From the NCBI GenBank assembly GCA_015680685.1, contig MNCI01006866.1:11493-75492 (forward strand): a DNA stretch of 64,000 nucleotides, read 5' to 3'. The stretch's first letter is position 1. Every line of letters begins with the position of its first letter. This DNA is from Gnetum montanum. Taxonomy: Eukaryota; Streptophyta; Gnetopsida; Gnetales; Gnetaceae. This document shows positions 56,400 to 64,000 of the stretch, piece after piece. The notes under the pieces were generated by a model. That model did no database searches. It saw only the letters and a program-made list of their open reading frames with translations, and was not told the origin of the DNA. The position numbers were made by a program, and so were the translations under genes.

Positions 56400-56823
56400 A
56401 AGTCCTTTAATTTACTTGTAGATTGCTGGGAATGAACTATGCAAGGCTCTTCTTGATTTAGGTTCTAGTGTTAATTTAATTTCTCATGAGATGTACACTA
56501 CTTGGAACCTACCTCCTCTTAAGAAGAGCAACATTAGATTAGAATTTGCAGACTAGTCCATCACTATTCCATTAGAACTGGTAGAAGACATTGTGACCAT
56601 TGTCTATGGGTGGTCTTATCCTGCTGACTTCCTAGTAATCAAAGTGGAGAATTACAAGGGGGACTTCCTAATCATCATGGAAAGAGAATGGCTAAGCACT
56701 GTCAGTGCAAGAATGGGCATCAGAGATCTTTCCTTGGAGATATCTAAAGAAAATGCACTTGGAAAGATCGAGGAGAAAAGAGTTCCATGCATCACATACA
56801 ATGATACAGGGTGCAATTATGTG
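56400..56823 (+). pseudogene. Aspartic protease of element C
   Basis: Retropepsin: AGNELCKALLDLGSSVNLISHEMY carries the DLGSS catalytic motif seen in Athila. Then NLPPLKKSNIRLEFAD, a TAG stop (56554-56556), SITIPLELVEDIVTIVYGW, PADFLVIKVENYKGDFLIIM, DLSLEISKENALGK and KRVPCITYNDTG. The 77-residue C-terminal half is open. The stop is at the same codon as one in A. Confidence 0.85.
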
Positions 56824-57269
56824 TAGAAACTATGGGTTGTAAAGCAAGCACCTATCTTTGCATGCAAACAGTGTGCACTAGAAGTAGAAATTCAAAGGTG
56901 TTTGCCTATACGCAGTAGCCACAAAATAGAAGGGCACCTAGTGGCTGATTGCTGATTTCAAAAGTAGCATACTATGCATGAAACCAACTAAGAGCCTGAC
57001 ATATGCATATGTCATAGGCATGGATGAACTTGAGCAAGTTCATTACCGACTCTTTGATGATACAAATGATGGTACTCACTAGGAAGGGTTGGAAATTCCT
57101 AAAAAATTTAAACAAGTTCCCTTTGAGTTGAAAATGGTACTAGTTGGAATGGAATATGTATTTTTAAAGAATGGGAAGTAAGTTATAATCAATGCAAAAA
57201 TTGCTCCCAAACAAAAAAAAATACTATTGAAAGTAGTTAAAAGATGGTCAACAACTTTTTCTTAGTCAT

Positions 57270-58620
57270 ATCTTGAGCTCACAGGGATTGATCCTAGGAT
57301 ATGCCAACATCGCATCTACATCATCTTAGCCATGAAGCCAAAATGATAGTCATAGAAGTGATTGAACCCCAAATTGAAGCAGATCATCAAGGAGAAAATC
57401 AAACAACTCTTTAAGGTAGGGTTCATCTATCTCATTGTGAATAGCGAGTGGGTTAGCCCACTTGTAATTGTGCATAAGAAAGGTGGCAAGTGGCAGGTAT
57501 ACATTGATTTTAGGCTACTAAATATGGCAACATTCAAGGATCACTTTCTGTTGCCATTTGTTGACTGGGTGCTCGACACAATATCTCAGCATTGCTACTA
57601 TGGTTTCTTAGATGGTTATAGTGGCTATAGCCAAATTCAGATTGCACTAGAGGACTAAGCAAAGACAACATTCACGAGTTCCTAAGGAACTTTTGCATAT
57701 TGCAAGATGCCGATTGGTCTCTGCAATGCTCTTACCACATTTCAATGTCTAGTCCTAAGCATTTTTTAACAGCAAATTAGTACTGGTGTGGAAGTCTTCA
57801 TGGATAACTTCTTCACCAATGGAGCTACATTTGAGCAAGCCCTGGACCACCTTGAGCAAGTGCTAAAATGATGTGTCAAAACCAACTTGTGGCTCAATTA
57901 GTAGAAAAGTCACCTCATGGTCTAGAAGGGCATTTTACTGGGGCATAGAATATTGCAAGTAGGAATTGAGTTGGACCTTAAAAAAATAAGGATCATTTAA
58001 GGAATAACTCGCTAGGTTGAAACAATTAAAGATGTCCTATCATTCCTTGGACATAGTAGCTACTATTGGTGATTCATAGAGAATTTTTCTAAGATCGCAA
58101 AACTGTTGGTTGAGCTAACAAAGAAAGATGCTCCTTTTGTCTGGATCATAGAATGTGAGAATGCATTATAGCAATTGAAAGAAAAGCTTGTAGAAACCCC
58201 AATCCTACAAGCACCTGACTAGTCCAGACCATTTCATATCATGACAAATGTATCAAATTATGCCTTGGGAGTGGTGCTGACATAGTTAGTTGATAAGAAA
58301 CATCCATACTACATCCACTATGCTAGCCGAAGCATTGTGGGTGCACAACTAAACTACATCACCACAGAGAAAGAATTGATTATAGTGGTGTTTGCTCTAG
58401 AGAAGTTCAGGAATTATGTGCTTGGATACAAGGTGTTTGTGCACATGGACCATAATGCCATCCACTTCCTAATGAACAAGCCAACGGTAAGTCCCCATGT
58501 CATACGGTGGTTGGTGATCTTACAAGAATTCAATCTTACTATGGTAGATTGAAAGGGCACTAAGAATGTGGTCACTGATCATTTGTTTTAGTTGCGATGG
58601 AATGAAAAAGAGGAAGAAAG
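57270..58620 (+). pseudogene. Reverse transcriptase and RNase H of element C
   Basis: RT: ICQHRIYI near 57300, then MNPKLKQIIKEKIKQLFKVG, VNSEWVSPLVIVHKKGGKWQVYIDFRLLN, FLDGYSGYSQIQIALED, GTFAYCKMP, and the active-site VFMDNFFTNG (first catalytic Asp kept, second changed to Asn). A TAA at 57767-57769 falls at the same codon as in A. RNase H: PFHIMTNVSNYALGVVL (58230-58280), HPYYIHYASR, LNYITTEKELIIVVFALEKFRNYVLG, VHMDHNAIHFLMNKP, HVIRWLVILQEFNLTMVD. Inactive through the active-site change and many stops. Confidence 0.88.
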
Positions 58621-58809
58621 CCCATTATTTGATACATTTTTTGATGAACTCCTCTTTGCTAAGGCTATAATTGAACAAATGCCCAAGGAGCCAAAATGGT
58701 ATGATGCCATTCTCACCTATCTTCTCACCTAGGAGATGCCACAAGGGTTAGATCATCATAAGAAACAATAGTTTCTTCAGTAGGTAAAAAACTTCAAGAA
58801 AATCAATGG

Positions 58810-59900
58810 ACACATGTACAAGGTGTACACCGATGGCTTGGTTCATTGGTATGTCCTTGATGCTAATCAACTGTGTGTTCTCCAAGATGCTTATGAAGGT
58901 CCTTGTGGAGGACACTATGCTGGGAGATGCACAACCATTAAATTCTTGATGGCAGGTTACTATTTTCTAATACTCTTCAGGGATGCTCACCATTACATCC
59001 ACTCTTGTGAATGATGCCAATGAGATGACAAAATAACTACTTGAATGGAGGGACCTCAACAGTGGATTCAACCACTATAACCCTTTGACATCTAAAGTCC
59101 CATCATGCCCATGTTAAATGGAAAAGCATACATCATAGTTACTATTGACTATTACAAAAAATGAGTAGAAGCAGTAGCCATTAGTGACTATACATCCTCT
59201 ACTACTACTCAGTTTGTACAACAAAATTTTGTAAACAGGTTTGGTATGCCACGTGCATTAATTTCTGAAAATGAAACTCACTTTACAAGCACTACTTTTC
59301 AAAAGCTTATGCAGTGCTTAGGGGTTGAACATAAACTCATAACACCTTACCATCCCCAAGCTAATGGTCAAGCTAAGGTTACTAATAGGGAAATCACAAG
59401 AATACTAACAAGAACTATTAGTAAGTATAGGAAATATTGGAGCACAAAACTAAATGATGCCCTTTGGGTTTGCCACTCAACATGGAAACTTCCTATAGGC
59501 TACTCTCCATATGAGCTCGTGTATGGTAGATTACCAACACTTCCTATTCAATTTGAGCTCCGTACACTTTCAATAGCTTGTGACATTAACCTTGACTTAA
59601 GTCTAGCCCAAAAGGAATGACTAATGAATCTCAACCTGCTAGACAAAAATTGATTAGTAGCTTTATCATATAATGAGTTGCACATGGCTTGTAACAAAAA
59701 GCATCATGACCTAAAAAGTAGAAAAGTCAAATTTCAACTAGGAGATAAGCTTCTCTACTAGAACCTACCACACATGTACCTCAACGAACTAAGTTTCAAA
59801 CGTTGTGGGAAGAACCTTATGTCATTTATGAGACTTTTCCTTCTAGGGCCATGATGATCTATAAACTTGAGTGTCCAAACAAAAAATAGTTGGTCAACAT
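58810..59900 (+). pseudogene. Integrase of element C
   Basis: Zinc-binding domain DAYEGPCGGHYAGR, then HHYIHSCE-CQ (58890-59020). Core: a frameshift at FDI removes the first Asp, ISENETHFTSTTF changes the second Asp to Glu, and QAKVTNREI changes the Glu to Lys, so all three catalytic positions are lost. The piece 59246-59620 is open for 124 codons (HKLITPYHPQANGQAKVTNR, YWSTKLNDALWVCHSTWKLP, GYSPYELVYGRLPTLP). C-terminal domain: HHDLKSRKVKFQLGDKLLY at 59700-59760. Confidence 0.88.
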
Positions 59901-60002
59901 TCAACAAATCAAACATTTCCATGAGCATATGCTAGCTAACACAACAAGCACCTCATCTAATGGACAACCATGATCCATATTTTGGATCTACTCCTTTCAA
60001 CT

Positions 60003-60021
60003 TAGTCATGGGGGAGATGGT
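60003..60021 (+). promoter_or_regulatory. Internal polypurine-like tract of element C
   Basis: TTAGTCATGGGGGAGATGG shares 13 bases (TTAGTCATGGGGG) with the tract at 62051-62066 that precedes the 3' LTR. It lies just after the integrase frame and 2 kb upstream of the LTR. Confidence 0.5.
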
Positions 60022-60624
60022 CACTCATGCTAATCATATAAGTGGCTCTTTAGTTTTTTAACTTTTTTGTTTTACACATTCTTTATTTTACATATTTTTG
60101 TTTTTATATTATTAATCTTTTCTACTTTTTGTTTTATACCATCATTAGTACATTTTCTATTTTTTGAATATTTTACACTTTCTTTTATGTTTTTTTTATT
60201 TGGTGTGATTTTCTAACTTTTGTTAATAAGTGCTAGTTAAATTGGTTATGTGTTGCTTGATGGTGGTATGTATTATTTTTGTTATTTGATTGTTGGTGTC
60301 TAGTTTCTAGCTTTGAATTTTGTTATGGATAATTAGGACATGGTTTCTTTTTCATGCAATAGGTAGTGAGTCCACAACATCCACCTATCCACAAACTCTA
60401 TGGTTTTCTTTGTTTTGGAAACATGTAGTGCCTTTTTCATTAATAAAACTTTAATAAATTTGTGACTTTGGTAGTTTTCAGAATCGAGAAGGATTCAAAG
60501 GTTTGAATAGGGTGTGGCTTTAAGGGGATTTGGTATTCTTTGTGCTTTTCTATTTGCCTGGGTGCATGTGTGTTTTCATGAATTTCTTACTGTTCCATGC
60601 CCATCAATAAAAGGAAGTTGAATA

Positions 60625-60890
60625 AGTCCTTGCATGATGTGGTTCTCATTAGAAAAAAATAAAAATGATGAGAATTCAAAGCACAACCCTTGGACAAAAT
60701 AAATGCATATGTCCTTGCATGGTGTGGTTCTCATCAAGAAGGAAAAAAAAAGATAGAAGATTCAAAGCACATCCTTTAGATAAAATAAATGCATGTGTCT
60801 TTGCATGGTGTGGTTCTCATTTCAAAAAGAAAAAAAAGGAAAAATAATGAAAATTCAAAGCACATCCCTTAGATAGAATAAATGGGCTAC
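60625..60890 (+). repeat. Tandem repeat, three copies of about 85-90 bp
   Basis: CCTTGCATG(A/G)TGTGGTTCTCAT, an A-rich stretch, then ATTCAAAGCACA(A/T)CC(C/T)TTGGATAAAATAAATGCAT, three times in a row. Confidence 0.9.
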
Positions 60891-61340
60891 AAGCACTAGT
60901 TATGGAACTAGTCCCCTCTAACTAAGGCCCTTCCTCACTTCCTACTTCTTCTCTAATAAAGAACGATGATTGTTTTGTGGAAGCACTCTTGTGTCTCAGG
61001 GGATAGAATGGTCTTAGAATATTGATGCGAAGTCACTGAATGTGGTTGGTTTGGTCTGGACTAAGGATAGATCCTATCAAGTTATTTAACTACAAAATCC
61101 ACAAGGGACTTCATGTGGCTGTAATTAGGAACTCCATTCCATTCTCTCTCATCCATCTATGCTTTCCATATTTCACCTCACTCCTAGTTTCATGTTTTAG
61201 TTCAATGTCCTAATTTGATATGTCAGAATTCTTAGTTAGTTTCTTCCGATTTTTTGTACCTAAACTTTTATAAGAATTAATCATTCATGGAGCCCATGAA
61301 TTCTTTGGTTTGAAGTTATGCAAGGGCATAAAAGGCATGT

Positions 61341-61360
61341 GCCTGCTTTGGGGAGGATCC
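61341..61360 (+). promoter_or_regulatory. Conserved purine-rich box of element C
   Basis: GCCTGCTTTGGGGAGGATCC; matches the box at 8491-8512 in element A. Function unknown. Confidence 0.5.
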
Positions 61361-62056
61361 ACTTGCATATATTTTGGTTAGGTTAGTTAAGTTCTTTATC
61401 CTTAAACACTCTTACAATCAAATTCTCTTTTGTTTATCCCATAAATGGCATCCAATTATAAATATCTTCATAATAGTTTTTAGTGAAATTTCCCTTTTAT
61501 TATTATGAATTTTTTATTCCCTCTTGAAATATTTCCTTGTATTGAACTTTTTCAAATTTAATGGACCACTTAATTTAATTGACCCTATCTATTAGCCTTC
61601 TTGCTAACACTGCTTAAGGAACCAATCAACCACAATCACAACCTAGCCAAGTGTAACCATCGACGAGATAAGGCATTTAACAATTATGTGTTACACATTG
61701 CATACTAATTCATGATTCTATTGTGATTGCAGTGGAAAGCATGGACCAGAAGCTGGACTATCTTCACCAAGGATGATGCAATAGTACCATACAATGAGGA
61801 TCATTAACTCTTCTCTCTCATTCTTCTACTACAAAGAGATGTTGGATGTCAGTATTATCTAGGGTATTCACCTCTCTTATCATGAACATCCAATTTTGTA
61901 AAAATTGTAATTCCATACACTTGGGCACTCAAAGCCTGTATGTTTCATTTGAGTCAATTGGTAATGTTAGTCAATAATCCCATACCTACCCAATATATTA
62001 TGTTATAAAGAACTAGTTCCTCCTCTTCTTCACTCAAGGATGAGTTTTCATTTAGT

Positions 62057-62066
62057 CATGGGGGTA
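62057..62066 (+). promoter_or_regulatory. Polypurine tract of element C
   Basis: TCATGGGGGTA, directly before the 3' LTR start TGATGAATC, preceded by AAGGATGAGTTTTCATTTAG, a string also present before the LTRs of A and B. Confidence 0.8.
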
Positions 62067-62934
62067 TGATGAATCACTATTTTCCAATGGACGCGATGTT
62101 GGGTATGCGACATTGGGGTTGCAATGTTGCATACATGATGTTGAGGCCTAGCTTTGACATTGGGTGTTCGATGTCAAGGCATATATCTTGGCCTATAAAT
62201 ACCAAGCTTGGGCTCTAGTTTTTACAATTAATGTTTGGTCATTTTCTAGTTAGAGTAGCGAAGCTCTTGCTATTTCTTTTTCCCAAATTTAGAATATTTT
62301 CTAAGTGCCCACAGGAGGAGTCTAAGTGTGTACGGTTCTTTGTTTGAGCACTAATGTACCTAAGCATAGCAGTGTGATAGGAATAAAACGAACTCTTTTG
62401 ACAATCCTTGCAGCACTGAGAATAGATTAATATTTTCTTTAATGCATTTTACTTTATTACTCTCTATTTTAATGCATTTGAATCAAGTGATTTGTTTTTA
62501 GTAGTAATAAACATGAGCATGACTACTTCGAGCATTCATATAGTACATGGTAACCTAGTAATGCTTAATGTTTGGTAGCCTAGCAATGCTATATGTGTTT
62601 AGGATGTGTTCAAGAAAGTGGGGTGGTTACTTGTGTTAGGCTAGATAAACAATAAGAAATTAGATTTTAAATTACTCTACTCTTCATTCTTATTGTAGGC
62701 GATCAAATCAATAAAATATAAAATAAGAAAAATCATATACCTCAATTACACTTAAATCATACCCTTGAACCTCACAAATGTAGTTGGGAAGACAATGAAC
62801 ATTCTCAATGCCCATTTCACTTCCTAGAAGAGCTAGTGCATTAGATAACTATAGGTCCATGGAATTTGATCGGATTGCACATAACGTCTTAGTGATTCAT
62901 ATGGTTGGATGTAGGGGTACCTCATCACTCATCA
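62067..62934 (+). repeat. 3' LTR of element C
   Basis: 868 bp, TGATGAATCAC...TCACTCATCA. Longer than the 5' LTR mainly because of extra GATGTTG/GACATTGGGGT units in U3 and a ~30-bp insertion after the TATA box region. Ends followed by AAGAG. Confidence 0.9.
62194..62201 (+). promoter_or_regulatory. TATA box of element C 3' LTR
   Basis: TATAAATA in TTGGCCTATAAATACCAAG. Confidence 0.75.
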
Positions 62935-63679
62935 AAGAGTAATAATTAAAAAAATACAAAAAATAGTTTTGTAGATATCATCAAAGCTATGGGTCAAGGT
63001 TTGCTAAAAATTCCTGCCACTTTTAAATCTTTTTAAACAAAAAAATTTAATAAAATGCCTTGTTTAGTACAATGCTAGATTACATTGGCAATGGCATAAA
63101 TGGTGTAAGCAAGGCATTCTTATTCTATACATTAATAACTTAATGCTACCATTTCTTTTTTATTTTTTTTCTCATTCAAATAGGTGACGATGTTGATTGT
63201 TTCATGTGGCTACTGGTCTAGGAACCTGTGGAACATTTTTGTTTTTGCAAGTGTAGATTTTTAATCATTATGGTTACATTTTGAAGGTGATGTTAGTTTG
63301 AAAGTTGAGATTTTTAACAGAAAAGCTGTGTTGTGGAGGTGAATGGTAAAGTATTTTCAAGGAAACTAAGACTAATGACTTGAAATTACATAGTAAGTGA
63401 TAGTGAAGATGAGGTGAAAAGAAATATTCTTAAAGAAAGGAATGCTTGAGTTTGGTGCATGCAGAAGTTCAATATGATGATGTATCATATATCACACATA
63501 AAAATTAAAGAATTTAAAAATTAGATTTAAATAACTAACTAACTAGCAAAAATTAACTAACTAGCAAAAACCACCGTAATTCACCTATATGAAGACATAA
63601 AACTTTGTTTATGTAAAGAAACATGGCTCTATCATTTAGTGATCCTAGTCTTTAGAAGTTGGTTAATAATGGAGCATCA
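62935..63679. other. No gene recognised
   Basis: AT-rich sequence including a TAACTAACTAGCAAAAA short duplication near 63530-63570. Confidence 0.5.
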
Positions 63680-63959
63680 TGTTATTAGCTCCTTGTTCTT
63701 AGATGTTTGTTGCTAATATTTTAGATGTAGTTGGTTGTTTCCTATTAGTGTGCTTCTGCATGTAAGTGTGTTGCATGTTGTCCATTTGGAGTCTTGCATG
63801 TTATTCATTTGAAGTGCTAAATGTTGGACAAGTATTGTGTTGCATGCTATTCATATTGATTCCTTGGCCTATAAATGGATAGCTTGTGTCTAATGTTGTG
63901 CATGGAAGTAATCAATAAAATTCTCATTTGCATTTTCTTTGTTCTCTTTTTTTTTACCA
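63680..63959 (+). repeat. Probable Ty1/copia LTR
   Basis: TGTTATTAGC to TTACCA, about 280 bp, with CCTATAAATGG (TATA at 63870) and a primer site just after the end. The start is a guess from the TG and the usual LTR length; the end is fixed by the primer site. It includes ~30-bp degenerate GTTGCATGTTGTCCATTTGGAG repeats (63770-63860). Confidence 0.6.
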
Positions 63960-63962
63960 TAG

Positions 63963-63974
63963 TGGTATCAAAGT
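63963..63974 (+). promoter_or_regulatory. Primer-binding site, initiator-Met tRNA type
   Basis: TGGTATCAAAGT, one transition from the TGGTATCAGAGC common to plant copia elements. The body of the element should lie beyond the window. Confidence 0.75.
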
Positions 63975-64000
63975 AAGGTTGAGAGCTAGAAAAGTGAGAT

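Larger units (their letters stand above)
59901..62056 (+). other. Non-coding 3' region of element C
   Basis: Contains a polypurine-like TTAGTCATGGGGGAGATGG (60003-60021), which resembles the real tract before the LTR. Further along are a T-rich tract (60045-60220), a triple tandem repeat (60625-60890), a conserved box (61341-61360) and a short frame with a splice-acceptor-like TTGTGATTGCAG at about 61730, followed by ATGGACCAGAAGCTGG. The last could be a remnant of a spliced 3' ORF. The ORF seen in A and B is absent. Confidence 0.65.
52827..62934 (+). mobile_element. Element C: complete Athila-like Ty3/gypsy retrotransposon, 10.1 kb
   Basis: LTR 52827-53640 and LTR 62067-62934, flanked by AAGAA and AAGAG (4 of 5 bases identical, the expected 5-bp target duplication). 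The primer site matches the tRNA-Asp type, and the order gag-protease-RT-RNase H-integrase is Ty3/gypsy. The DLGSS protease motif, VFMD-F active site and tRNA-Asp primer are those of Athila. It is homologous to A throughout the coding part but lacks A's 3' ORF; instead 2 kb of non-coding sequence follows the integrase. All ORFs are broken. Confidence 0.9.

Noticed and set aside
60045-60220. Promoter or transcription terminator with T runs
   Set aside because: The T-rich tract is part of the post-integrase region and is matched in element A; no independent evidence of termination.

Overview
This window is nuclear DNA from a plant with a large, repeat-filled genome. It holds decayed Ty3/gypsy LTR elements of the Athila and Tat lineages, an RTE-type and an L1-type LINE, and plant-type gene fragments (a subtilase and an FHA-domain protein). 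The long, old, nested elements fit a gymnosperm best, but that is inference. I find no intact protein-coding host gene; almost all coding sequence is pseudogenic.

Layout. 1-4033: AT-rich sequence, a subtilase pseudogene (1395-2154, minus) and small tandem repeats. 4034-15764: Athila-like element A (minus) with 3' LTR, coiled-coil 3' ORF, integrase, RNase H/RT, protease and gag. 15765-38404: giant Tat-like element D (plus, 22.6 kb) inserted in the upstream LTR of A. 38405-41599: the rest of that LTR, followed directly by the 3' part of a second Athila-like copy, B (minus). A and B therefore share one LTR. 41600-42960: RTE-type LINE. 43692-44383: FHA-domain pseudogene, followed by an L1-type LINE on the minus strand (44384 to about 50060). 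50061-52826: no gene seen. 52827-62934: complete Athila-like element C (plus) with two LTRs, a tRNA-Asp-type primer site, gag-pro-RT-RH-IN and a polypurine tract. 62935-64000: unannotated sequence, then a probable Ty1/copia LTR and primer site cut by the window edge.

Element D is the most unusual part. Its gag-protease (18.1-21.1 kb) and its RT-RH-second RNase H-integrase (32.3-36.6 kb) are separated by 11.1 kb. That block holds an antisense, intron-bearing gene-like structure (28129 down to 21981, at least six exon-like blocks) and a 3.5-kb diverged satellite of about 180-200 bp. The satellite shares its core motif with a minisatellite in D's own LTRs. Two solo Athila-type LTRs interrupt D, one in the antisense gene and one in the RT.

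Order of events read from nesting: A/B first, D into their shared LTR, then the solo LTRs into D. Many stop codons and lost catalytic residues look like C-to-T or G-to-A changes, as expected for long-methylated repeats. All family calls come from reading translations by eye; no database search was run.
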